Assembly: GCA_030649055.1 (NCBI GenBank)
Contig: JAUSGH010000018.1
Span: forward strand, 1-37,622
Direction of reading: 5' to 3'
Source of the DNA: a bacterium
GTDB taxonomy: Bacteria; Patescibacteriota; Minisyncoccia; UBA6257; JAUSGH01
DNA: 37,622 bases
Of this stretch, positions 22,884-29,983 are shown piece after piece; positions within the stretch are counted from its first letter, which is position 1, and the number at the start of each line of letters is the position of its first letter. Under the pieces are notes generated by a model. That model did no database searches, was not told the DNA's origin, and was given only the letters and a program-made list of their open reading frames with translations. The translations under genes and the position numbers were made by a program.

Positions 22884-23915
22884 ATGACTACTGTGTTTTT
22901 AAAGTTGTTCTCCGCGACTGCCCACGCCCAAAACGCCGAGTACACATTAAATTACAAATTCCCGGGCCAGGAGCAGGTTATTTCGAACCCTTCGCAGTAT
23001 GTAAACACGCTTTTTCAGTTCGGTTTGGGCATTGTCGGGTTGGTCGCGTTAGGATTTGTTGTATACGGCGGCATCCGGTATATCCTTTCGGCCGGAAATC
23101 CGTCACAACTTTCCGATGCCAGAAGCCAGATGCTTTCGGCAATCATCGGCATAGGCCTCCTCTCCTCGGCGTATCTTATCCTTAACGAAATCAACCCTGA
23201 GCTTCTGAATTTGTCGGCGCTGGAAACTAATCCGTTATTAAAAGAATTAAAACCGGGAGTTGCGTTTAATTATGCTTTTCTCAAAGGAGAATGGGATAAG
23301 GCTGGCGCAGGCCTTGCTGGAATCCAGGCGCATATGGACGATATTAAAAAACGCGATACCGCGGCGTACAAAGCGGCTCTTTCTCAGATGTCCGATGCGC
23401 AGCGCCTTACATACTTCAAAGGGTTAGACCCGATTGCGCAAAAAAATTTCGTTGTAACGCTTTCGGCTTTAGGAATTCCGTTTGGCGGGCTTGTTACACA
23501 ACTAAACACCAATGAAACAACTGGGACTTATGAGAGTATGCAGGGGAGTTCCGAGCAGACAGCTTTTCTGCACAAGCTTACTCCTACCCAAACAACCGCT
23601 TTGTACTACAACTATGACGCCCAGCACCAGAAATATCTTTTAGCCCAAATGTCTGATGCTCAATACACGCCACTTTACAACAACTTCTTAGCCGAAGACA
23701 AGGCCGCCGCCGCCGAAGGAAAGGAGTCAAATCATGCGCGAGACTTCCTTCAACAAGTTAGTGGATATTACGATAACGATCTCAGAACACATATCGTTGT
23801 CGAGATTTATAAAAATACAGCCGACGGCGACAAACCGAAGTTTCTCACCGCTTTACGCGCCATTGACAGCAACCTTGCCTCAAATATTAGCGTTGCTCTT
23901 AGTGATGACGAATAA
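22884..23915 (+). CDS. T4SS pilin-like protein with C-terminal extension
   Basis: 343 residues. The N-terminal 125 residues match the VirB2/T4SS-pilin pattern: a short signal (FSATAHAQ), then YVNTLFQFGLGIVGLVALGF and a second helix LSAIIGIGLLSSAYLILNEI, separated by YGGIRYILSAGNPSQLSDAR, a stretch typical of this family. The rest (about 220 residues) is an added helical region (MSDAQRLTYFKGLDPIAQKN and the related MSDAQYTPLYNNFLAEDKAA, an internal repeat). True VirB2 pilins are much shorter, so this may be a membrane component rather than a pilus subunit. Confidence 0.8.
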   Translation: MTTVFLKLFSATAHAQNAEYTLNYKFPGQEQVISNPSQYVNTLFQFGLGIVGLVALGFVVYGGIRYILSAGNPSQLSDARSQMLSAIIGIGLLSSAYLILNEINPELLNLSALETNPLLKELKPGVAFNYAFLKGEWDKAGAGLAGIQAHMDDIKKRDTAAYKAALSQMSDAQRLTYFKGLDPIAQKNFVVTLSALGIPFGGLVTQLNTNETTGTYESMQGSSEQTAFLHKLTPTQTTALYYNYDAQHQKYLLAQMSDAQYTPLYNNFLAEDKAAAAEGKESNHARDFLQQVSGYYDNDLRTHIVVEIYKNTADGDKPKFLTALRAIDSNLASNISVALSDDE

Positions 23916-23936
23916 GTTGCTAATGCACTCATTTAT

Positions 23937-25049
23937 ATGCGCGCTGCTTTAAAAATATTTTTTATTCTTGCTCTCGTTGTTGTCGTCCTCGGGGGTGGAT
24001 ACTTAATTTATCGTTATATTTTTAAGGGTACTCTTCCGCTCGCACAGTCGCCTGTGGCGCAAGCTCCGGCAACAACTACTCAAACGCAACAAGCCCAGGG
24101 CGTCAAACTCTTCAGCCAGCAACTTATTTTTGACTACTGGGTGAACACCAAAACAAATGCGGTGTATATAGTGACTCCGGAGGGAAAAATTATAAAAACA
24201 TTTGGTGACGGCCGTGAGGAGGTAGTAAGCAGTCAGACACTCGGGGGATTACACCGTGTTGATCCCGCGCCGGATGGTATGCGCGCGCTTGTACAATTCA
24301 GCTATCCCTCAAGCGATATATTCGCCGTTTTTGATACCGAAACAAAAAGCTGGGAGCGGCTTCCGGCTGGCACGGTGATGGCAACACTTGACCCGACGGG
24401 ACAAAAAATCGCTTATGTGCGCCGCAACAATGGCGTAAGCTCGCTTTTTATTCTTTCACTTGCGGACAAGAAAACCGTTGAGGTGTTGCGGCTTGCCGTT
24501 GTTGACGGACTGCTTTCGTGGAAAGGCGCCGATGAAATTACTGTTTTGCCTATCCCAGAGGCGCGTTTTAGCGCGAACGCGCTTACTGTGAACATCGCGA
24601 AAAAATCCGTCCGCAAAGTTAACCTCGGTGCGATGTTTCTGCAAAACACCAACGGATCGCTGGGGTTAAAACTCTTACCTCCCAACGGAAGCCCCGCTGA
24701 GCTCCGCGTCGTGCGTGCCAATGATGGATTTGAACGCCAATTAACGTTTATCACCATTCCTTCAAAATGCGGGTTTGACGGTGTCGCGGCGCTCTATTGT
24801 GGCGTGCCGATTGAGTTTCCGAGCAGGAGCGTGATACCCGATGATTACCTGAAGGAATCTTTCTTCTCGCGCGACGCGCTCATCAAATATAGCTTCGCGA
24901 CCGGAGATGAAGAGGAGTTAATTGACCCCGCTCTTCAAACGGTTGACATTGACCACCCCACCGTCAAAGGCAAACAACTGCTCTTCAAAAACCGTTATGA
25001 TGAGAAGTTGTATGCGTTGGAGCTGCCGGTGGAGGCAAAGAAGCAATAA
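23937..25049 (+). CDS. Membrane-anchored beta-propeller-like protein
   Basis: 370 residues, family not certain. Residues 4-28 form an N-terminal anchor (IFFILALVVVVLGGGYLIYR). A Pro/Thr/Gln linker follows, then repeated beta units like WD40/TolB propeller blades (VYIVTPEGKIIKTFGDGREE; IFAVFDTETKSWERLPAGTV; LFILSLADKKTVEVLRL; YSFATGDEEELIDPA). It is the last gene of the run. Its final codons (EAKKQ and the stop) are inside an AAAGCAA-type word repeat that extends the terminator. Confidence 0.75.
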   Translation: MRAALKIFFILALVVVVLGGGYLIYRYIFKGTLPLAQSPVAQAPATTTQTQQAQGVKLFSQQLIFDYWVNTKTNAVYIVTPEGKIIKTFGDGREEVVSSQTLGGLHRVDPAPDGMRALVQFSYPSSDIFAVFDTETKSWERLPAGTVMATLDPTGQKIAYVRRNNGVSSLFILSLADKKTVEVLRLAVVDGLLSWKGADEITVLPIPEARFSANALTVNIAKKSVRKVNLGAMFLQNTNGSLGLKLLPPNGSPAELRVVRANDGFERQLTFITIPSKCGFDGVAALYCGVPIEFPSRSVIPDDYLKESFFSRDALIKYSFATGDEEELIDPALQTVDIDHPTVKGKQLLFKNRYDEKLYALELPVEAKKQ

Positions 25050-25148
25050 AGCAAAGAAGCATGTAAGCAATGACTGACAAGCAAAACTCCTCCGATGGCT
25101 ATCGGAGGAGTTTTGCTTTGCTTCACTGCTTCGTTGCTTTATTGCTTC
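25046..25148. terminator. Bidirectional terminator embedded in a word-repeat palindrome
   Basis: A perfect 18-bp stem (25079-25096 with 25101-25118, loop GGCT) forms the core. Outside it, AAGCAATAAAGCAAAGAAGC-type words on the left face their complements on the right, lengthening the palindrome. It separates the secretion cluster from the minus-strand jag gene. Confidence 0.92.
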
Positions 25149-25156
25149 TTGTTCCG

Positions 25157-25585
25157 TTAAATCGGCTTCACGATCACGTACCGTTCGCCGCCGACGCCGA
25201 CACTTTCAGTTTTCACATCCGGTCTGACCCCTAGTTCAGTATGCACCAATCGGCGCTCGTACGCGTTCATCGCGGGTAACGCCACCTCGGCTTTAGAAAT
25301 CACCGCTTTGCGCGCCGCGGCCTTCGCAATTTCCACAATCAAACGCTCGCGCTCTTTGCGATAGTTATTCACGTCCACAAACACATAGTCGGCGTCTTCT
25401 TTTTTCGCTGAAAGCCGCAATACGTGCTCCAAATCCGTCACCACCTTCGGCACCCAGGGTTTAAACCACTCACCTTCGTTGATGAAAATACGCAAACGCC
25501 GGCCTTCCGGCTCGGCATCCACGCTGAAATCGGAAAACCCCATCAGTTCAAGTAATTTTTTGGTCCTGTTGAGTATTACTTCCAT
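25157..25585 (-). CDS. jag: Jag/KhpB-type RNA-binding protein (KH and R3H)
   Basis: 142 residues. The first half is the KH-like domain (RLRIFINEGEW then VTDLEHVLRLSAKKED, YVFVDVNNYR). The R3H domain is residues about 105-140, with the family core AYERRLVHTEL and TESVGVGGERYVIVKP. The usual N-terminal Jag-N domain is absent. In other bacteria this protein binds RNA with KhpA and affects cell-wall growth and division. The start lies 38 bases inside yidC, in the usual yidC-jag order, so translation is probably coupled. Confidence 0.9.
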   Translation of the reverse strand: MEVILNRTKKLLELMGFSDFSVDAEPEGRRLRIFINEGEWFKPWVPKVVTDLEHVLRLSAKKEDADYVFVDVNNYRKERERLIVEIAKAAARKAVISKAEVALPAMNAYERRLVHTELGVRPDVKTESVGVGGERYVIVKPI

Positions 25586-26261
25586 ATACGCTTTTGTTGA
25601 TATATATCTGCTGCACGAGCGAAAACACGGACGCAGTAAGCCAGTAAAGTCCCACTGCCGCCGGAAGCGTGAAGAGTACCATCACCGTCAGCACCGGCCC
25701 CAAGAACACCATTTTCCGCGCTATATCCTGGGCGCTTCCGTCTTGTTTTGGCACGCTTGCAAGTCCTTGGTAGTACTGCACAATCGCTGCCAAAACTACA
25801 ATGAGTATACTGCGCTTTCCTAAATCAATCAAGCCCAGCGACACCGTGTTCATGTGTCCCGGGTTTGCGATGAATGCATAGAGATCCACAAGCGCCGTGT
25901 CTGCGAATCCTTTTAAAAATACTTGGTAAAGCGCGATCAGCACCGGAAGTTGAGCAAAAAGCAACAAGAAGCTTGAGAATGGGTTCACGTTGTGTTGACG
26001 ATACAGCTCCATCATCGCCTGCGCCTGACGCTCTTTATTCTCTTTGTGCTCATGCTGAATTTTCTTCAGCTCGGGCTGAATTTTCTGCATGATTGCCTGA
26101 TTTTTAAAACTTTTATAGAACAATGGGAAAAGAATGAAACGGATCGCGATGGTGAGCAAAATAATCGCCAAACCGACATCACGAAAGGCGATGGTGTTAT
26201 AGAAAAACACGAGCCCGTTAAACAGTGGTTGGTAGAAGATGGAGTGAAAGAGGGAGGACAT
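25548..26261 (-). CDS. yidC: YidC/Oxa1 membrane protein insertase
   Basis: Inserts and folds inner-membrane proteins (237 residues). This is the short form without the large periplasmic domain of Gram-negative YidC. Membrane helices are at about 28-50 (VGLAIILLTIAIRFILFPLF), 97-118 (FSSFLLLFAQLPVLIALYQV), 145-160 and 190-220. The hydrophilic-groove arginine is the one in ITIAIRFILFP; two cytoplasmic helices with KIQPELKKIQHEHKENKE follow. It ends in a short hydrophilic tail overlapping jag. It stands in the standard rpmH-rnpA-yidC-jag order next to dnaA. Confidence 0.95.
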   Translation of the reverse strand: MSSLFHSIFYQPLFNGLVFFYNTIAFRDVGLAIILLTIAIRFILFPLFYKSFKNQAIMQKIQPELKKIQHEHKENKERQAQAMMELYRQHNVNPFSSFLLLFAQLPVLIALYQVFLKGFADTALVDLYAFIANPGHMNTVSLGLIDLGKRSILIVVLAAIVQYYQGLASVPKQDGSAQDIARKMVFLGPVLTVMVLFTLPAAVGLYWLTASVFSLVQQIYINKSVYGSNTQQDQKIT

Positions 26262-26267
26262 AAGGGG

Positions 26268-26295
26268 TAGTATCTAGTATTTAGTATCTAGTATT
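26268..26295. repeat. TAGTATC word repeat at the rnpA end
   Basis: Three to four tandem copies of TAGTATCTAGTATT-type words. It encodes the rnpA C-terminus and reaches the yidC upstream side. Confidence 0.8.
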
Positions 26296-26606
26296 GCGGA
26301 TAGCTCGGCTTGCAGTTCTGCCTTGGTTTTGTTTTGCGCTCCTGGCTGCACTATACACATATAGTCAGCGATGGGGAGATTGGGCAGCGCTTTGCCGAAC
26401 ATATCATACGCTTGGCGTTTAATGCGGTTGCGCGCAGTGGCGCGCGCGTCTACTTTTTTTCCGATTACCACACCAACGCGCGCGCAATCCGCGGTAGATG
26501 GGTATGCTTTAACGGCAAATGAGGCGCTCCGCTCCACATGCGACGGTTTTTGACGCGCGTGAAGCGGAAACGCCTCAGTTGTCAGGCGAAACTTCTTTGC
26601 CAGCAT
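26274..26606 (-). CDS. rnpA: Ribonuclease P protein component
   Basis: Protein subunit of RNase P, which trims the 5' ends of tRNAs with the catalytic RNA (110 residues). The signature is VGVVIGKKVDARATARNRIKR split as VGVVIGKKVDARAT and ARNRIKRQAYD (about 45-70), the RNA-binding Arg-rich helix. The last residues ILDTKY and the stop codon are encoded by a TAGTATC word repeat (26268-26295), so the original C-terminus has been replaced or extended by repeat. It starts 8 bases after the rpmH stop. Confidence 0.95.
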   Translation of the reverse strand: MLAKKFRLTTEAFPLHARQKPSHVERSASFAVKAYPSTADCARVGVVIGKKVDARATARNRIKRQAYDMFGKALPNLPIADYMCIVQPGAQNKTKAELQAELSAILDTKY

Positions 26607-26614
26607 AATGGAAT

Positions 26615-26749
26615 CTATTTCGTCAGCTTTGCGCGTCCTTTCTGACGGCGCTTCCGCAGCACGCGGCGTCCGCCGAATGTCCGCGAGCGCTTCAAGAACC
26701 CGTGCGTTCTTGCCCTTTTTCTTTTTTTAGGTTGATATGTTCTTGACAT
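26615..26749 (-). CDS. rpmH: 50S ribosomal protein L34
   Basis: Large-subunit ribosomal protein of 44 residues, starting [19 protein letters not shown] and continuing with the family core [19 protein letters not shown], ending AKLTK. It is too short to appear in a normal reading-frame scan, but the match covers the whole family. It is the first gene of the minus-strand rpmH-rnpA-yidC-jag operon beside the origin. The -10 box lies 8 bases before the ATG, so the mRNA is probably leaderless. Confidence 0.96.
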   Translation of the reverse strand: MSRTYQPKKRKRARTHGFLKRSRTFGGRRVLRKRRQKGRAKLTK

Positions 26750-26757
26750 TACTTTCT

Positions 26758-26787
26758 ATAGTACCAGAATGAGAGCAAGGAAGGCAA
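26758..26787 (-). promoter_or_regulatory. Promoter of rpmH
   Basis: Read on the minus strand: TTGCCT (26787-26782), an 18-base spacer and TACTAT (26763-26758) preceded by TGG, an extended -10 form. Confidence 0.55.
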
Positions 26788-26796
26788 GCCCCGGGG

Positions 26797-26888
26797 AGAA
26801 GTAAGACGTAAGAAATAAGAAGTAGGGTTGAGAAATAAAATTTTTTTCTTTGCTTTTCTTACCTCTTACTTCTTATATCTTATTTCTT
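26797..26888. repeat. AAGTAAGA word palindrome in the origin spacer
   Basis: Left arm of GTAAGAAATAAGAAGTA-type words (26797-26825) and right arm of their complements (26857-26888), around an AT-rich centre with a T7 run. Its low melting point could also make it a DNA-unwinding element. Confidence 0.65.
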
Positions 26889-26898
26889 TGCGCCGGAG

Positions 26899-26907
26899 TT
26901 ATCCACA
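26899..26907 (+). other. DnaA box, part of the probable replication origin
   Basis: A perfect TTATCCACA DnaA box in the 420-bp rpmH-dnaA spacer (26750-27170), beside the AT-rich repeat at 26797-26888 and the nested palindrome at 27005-27166. Other weak boxes (such as the CATACACAG nearby) are possible. This spacer and/or the dnaA-dnaN spacer is the likely oriC. Confidence 0.7.
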
Positions 26908-27004
26908 GGCCATACACAGTCGTAGATTTCTTTTATGGTTGCGATTCGCCTAGGACAGTTTACACTTAACTTGTAGATATACTGCGTAATTCCTTTTTGA
27001 CCAA

Positions 27005-27166
27005 TAGACCTACCGCGTAATTTCTTTTCTACTCCAATGCAAAAATCATGGCTGCAACTTGTCAAAAAAAGCTCACAAGATACGGTGTATATTGCTCGCT
27101 TTTTTTGACTGCGTTTCGCCTATGATTTTTGCATTTCGTAACGAAAATAATTACACAGTAGGTCTA
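27005..27166. promoter_or_regulatory. Nested palindrome upstream of dnaA
   Basis: Four pairs of inverted elements share one centre (about 27085.5): TAGACCTAC 27005-27013 with 27158-27166; GTAATT 27017-27022 with 27149-27154; a 13-base arm 27037-27049 with 27122-27134 (perfect); a 12-base arm 27061-27072 with 27098-27109 (perfect). Spacers between elements match in length on both sides but not in sequence. It ends 4 bases before the dnaA start. This looks like a symmetric protein-binding array for the origin or for dnaA control. Confidence 0.75.
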
Positions 27167-27170
27167 ATAC

Positions 27171-28535
27171 ATGAAAGATCCTAACGAACTTTGGAAGTTG
27201 GTGTTAAATGAAATGGAGCTTCAAGTCTCACGGCCAAACTTTGTTACGTGGTTAAAACACAGTCAATTGGTTCATTTTAACGAAGGGGTCGCGCTCGTCG
27301 GCCTTCCAAACGCATTTTCAAAGGAATGGGTGCAAAGCAAATACCATAAGTTGATTTTGGGTATTTTACGCACCAATGAGGACTCTATCAAGAACGTCTC
27401 GTATGTTGTCCAGCTCGCAAACACGCCGCAAATGCCGGTTGCCGCCCGCGTAGCCGTTGAAACAACCCTAAGCCCCCAACTCACCTTCCCGGAGCTCCGC
27501 ATTGACCAGGAAACAAACCTTAACCCGCGCTATACGCTGGAATCGTTTGTGGTTGGAAAAACAAACGAGCTCGCGTATGCCGCGGCAAGCGCGGTTATTG
27601 AAGATATCGGCAAGAAATATAATCCGTTGTTTATCTACGGCGGAGCAGGGTTGGGAAAAACGCATTTAATTCAAGCCGTGGGCAATGAAATTAAGAAACG
27701 TTATCAAAACCGCGTGCGTGTGCGGTATGTACACTCGGAAAAATTCACCAATGAAGTTGTTGCCGGCATTAAAAATAAACGAATGGAGGACTTGAAAGAA
27801 CGCTATCGCACGGTTGATGTCCTCATTATTGACGATATTCAGTTTATTATCGGCAAAGAAATGACGCAGGAAGAGTTTTTCCACACATTTAACGCGCTTT
27901 ACGAGACCAATAAGCAAATCATCATCTCTTCCGATCGTCCGCCTCGACACCTCCCGACGCTAGAGGAGCGTTTGCGCTCTCGTTTTCAGGGCGGAATGAT
28001 CGCGGACATCGGATTCCCTGACTACGAACTTCGGGCGGCAATTTTAAAAACAAAACTGCAAGAACGCAACGCCTCACTTCCCGACGACATCGCTCAACTC
28101 ATCGCCACAAAGGTGCAAAAAAATCTTCGCGAGCTTGAAGGAGTGTTAAACCGCATCCTTTTCCTTTCGCAAACCAAAAAACAAGAAGTGACGCTCGCCT
28201 CCGTGGAGCACATCATCAACGAGACCATTAGTCAGCCATTAAAAAACGCAAATCCGAACGTTGTTATTAAGTCGGTTGCTGATTTTTTTGAGATTTCGAT
28301 TGCTGACTTAATCGGCAACAGCCGCCGCAAGGAATTTGTTGAGCCGCGCCAGGTTGCCGCATATCTTTTGCGCGACTTGCTCGACCTTTCCTACCCTTAT
28401 ATCGGTGAAAAACTAGGAAAACGTGACCACACTACCGCTATTTACGCATGCGTGAAGATTGAGAAGGAATTGGCAAAAAATCAAGAATTAACTCAGAAGG
28501 TTCTTTTAATTAAAGATAAAATTGAACAGGCGTAA
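27171..28535 (+). CDS. dnaA: Chromosomal replication initiator protein DnaA
   Basis: AAA+ ATPase that binds DnaA boxes and opens the origin (454 residues). Domain I is residues 1-80 (LWKLVLNEMELQVSRPNFVT). The ATPase core has Walker A GGAGLGKTH (about 157-165), Walker B VLIIDDIQFI (about 218-227) and the sensor SSDRPP. Domain IV carries the DNA-binding helix-turn-helix with the signature KRDHTTAIYACVKIEKEL (about 417-434). Domain II is short, as in compact genomes. It lies directly downstream of the nested palindrome and divergent from rpmH, the classic origin layout. Confidence 0.98.
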   Translation: MKDPNELWKLVLNEMELQVSRPNFVTWLKHSQLVHFNEGVALVGLPNAFSKEWVQSKYHKLILGILRTNEDSIKNVSYVVQLANTPQMPVAARVAVETTLSPQLTFPELRIDQETNLNPRYTLESFVVGKTNELAYAAASAVIEDIGKKYNPLFIYGGAGLGKTHLIQAVGNEIKKRYQNRVRVRYVHSEKFTNEVVAGIKNKRMEDLKERYRTVDVLIIDDIQFIIGKEMTQEEFFHTFNALYETNKQIIISSDRPPRHLPTLEERLRSRFQGGMIADIGFPDYELRAAILKTKLQERNASLPDDIAQLIATKVQKNLRELEGVLNRILFLSQTKKQEVTLASVEHIINETISQPLKNANPNVVIKSVADFFEISIADLIGNSRRKEFVEPRQVAAYLLRDLLDLSYPYIGEKLGKRDHTTAIYACVKIEKELAKNQELTQKVLLIKDKIEQA

Positions 28536-28795
28536 CAGCGGCTCCGGATGGGCCAATGAATAAGTTGTTGATAAGTTGAACAATAAGATGCATATGGTCT
28601 ATAGAAATATTGTGCAGAAAAACATGCACCGTAACACATTCGCAAAACGCAATAACTAGCCGTCCACCTTCCCTCCACACCCGCCCTCACGTTATCCACA
28701 TCGCGCGATACTCGTTTCTCTCTATGGATCCTCACCGAAACAATGATTTCCACCGAAATGATTTCCTCTAATACGACTACTAATTCTTTATATAT
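28536..28795. other. dnaA-dnaN spacer with DnaA boxes
   Basis: A 260-bp spacer with no gene. It holds a perfect TTATCCACA DnaA box on the plus strand (28692-28700) and a TTATCAACA variant on the minus strand (28574-28566), plus AT-rich stretches near 28780-28795. A second candidate site for oriC, or a control region for dnaN. Confidence 0.65.
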
Positions 28796-29911
28796 ATGAA
28801 AATAACAGTACTAAAGAACAATTTAAAAAACGGTTTGGGGTTAATTGAGCATGCCATTGCCGATAACAATAATTTGCCGGTGTTACGGAACGTACTCCTA
28901 AAAACAGCGGGTAACAAAATTCAGCTTTCGGCGACAAATCTTGAAATCGGCATTACCACATCCGTTGCCGCGAAGATCGTGGAAGAAGGCGCGCTTACTG
29001 TGCCGTTCGCGACGTTTTACAGTATCGTCTCTAATCTTCCTAATGAGCGTATTGATTGCGAAGTGAAAAACAACACACTACTTATCACCACTGACAGTTA
29101 CGACGCAAAAATCCAAGGGCTTTCCGAAAGTGATTTTCCTATTATTCCCACTATTCAAACTCCAATCGCGACCATCACTATTGAAGCGGCAACACTAAAC
29201 GAGGCGTTGGCTCAAGTCGCGCTCGCCGCGCAGGTTTCAGAAGTCATGCCGGAAATCAGCGGCGCGCTTTTGTGTCGGGAAAACAACGATTGTAAATTGG
29301 CGGCAACCGACAGTTTCCGCCTCGCGGAGAAAACGTTAGCATCGCACCAAGTGCAGACAAAAGAAGGATCGTCGTTTCGCGTCATTATCCCATTAAAAAC
29401 CATTCAAGAGGTCCAACGCGCGTTTGCGGGAACCGGAATGGTTGATGTTGCTGTTGATGCCGCGCAAATTCTTTTCAAAAACGAGCACACCACACTTATT
29501 TCGCGCGTTATTGACGGTAAATATCCGGATTACGAACAAATAGTGCCGAAAACCAGCGAGACCGAGGTGGTTGTGGAGAAAGAACCGTTTTTGAACGCCT
29601 TAAAGCTTGTGAGCAGCTTCAGCGGCAAAGTGAACGAGGTGCGCCTTACAATCGATGGAGCAAAAAAGGTGTTGGAAGCCCACGCGGCAAACCAATTACT
29701 TGGCGAAAATAGTTATCTCATACCCGCAAAAATTAAAGGACCAAATGTTGAAGCGGTGAGTTTTAATTGGCGGTATTTATTTGACGGCCTTCGCGCCTTG
29801 CGCGGCAAGCAAGTGCTTTTTGTGCTGAACGGCAACGCCAAACCCGCGGTGTTAAGGTCGCCGGATGACGCATCGTATTTCTATATCGTGATGCCGATAC
29901 GGAACGCGTAG
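28796..29911 (+). CDS. dnaN: DNA polymerase III sliding clamp (beta subunit)
   Basis: Ring-forming processivity clamp (371 residues, normal length for the family). Three clamp folds are visible: residues 1-120 (start MKITVLKNNLKNGLGLIEHA, then NNNLPVLRNVLLK), 125-245 (ISGALLCRENNDCKLAATDS, FRLAEK) and 250-371, including RVIDGKYPDYEQIVP and the ending YFYIVMPIRNA, equivalent to the usual MPMR C-terminus. Its stop codon is part of an inverted repeat shared with the converging penicillin-binding protein gene. Confidence 0.97.
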   Translation: MKITVLKNNLKNGLGLIEHAIADNNNLPVLRNVLLKTAGNKIQLSATNLEIGITTSVAAKIVEEGALTVPFATFYSIVSNLPNERIDCEVKNNTLLITTDSYDAKIQGLSESDFPIIPTIQTPIATITIEAATLNEALAQVALAAQVSEVMPEISGALLCRENNDCKLAATDSFRLAEKTLASHQVQTKEGSSFRVIIPLKTIQEVQRAFAGTGMVDVAVDAAQILFKNEHTTLISRVIDGKYPDYEQIVPKTSETEVVVEKEPFLNALKLVSSFSGKVNEVRLTIDGAKKVLEAHAANQLLGENSYLIPAKIKGPNVEAVSFNWRYLFDGLRALRGKQVLFVLNGNAKPAVLRSPDDASYFYIVMPIRNA

Positions 29912-29982
29912 AGTAATCGCGAACAACCCGAGTTTATTCGCATTATTACCGAGCCTGATTCGCGTTATTCGTGATTACTCTA
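29909..29982. terminator. Palindromic spacer between dnaN and the PBP gene
   Basis: A 15-base arm (29909-29923) faces its near-perfect complement (29968-29982), with CGCGAATA-type words inside. It fills the whole convergent spacer, and the dnaN stop lies in one arm. Probably a bidirectional transcript end. Confidence 0.7.
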
Positions 29983-29983
29983 C

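Noticed and set aside
25046-25148. CRISPR-like array of AAGCAA units
   Set aside because: Units are degenerate 6-8-base words without constant-length spacers, and no cas gene is present.
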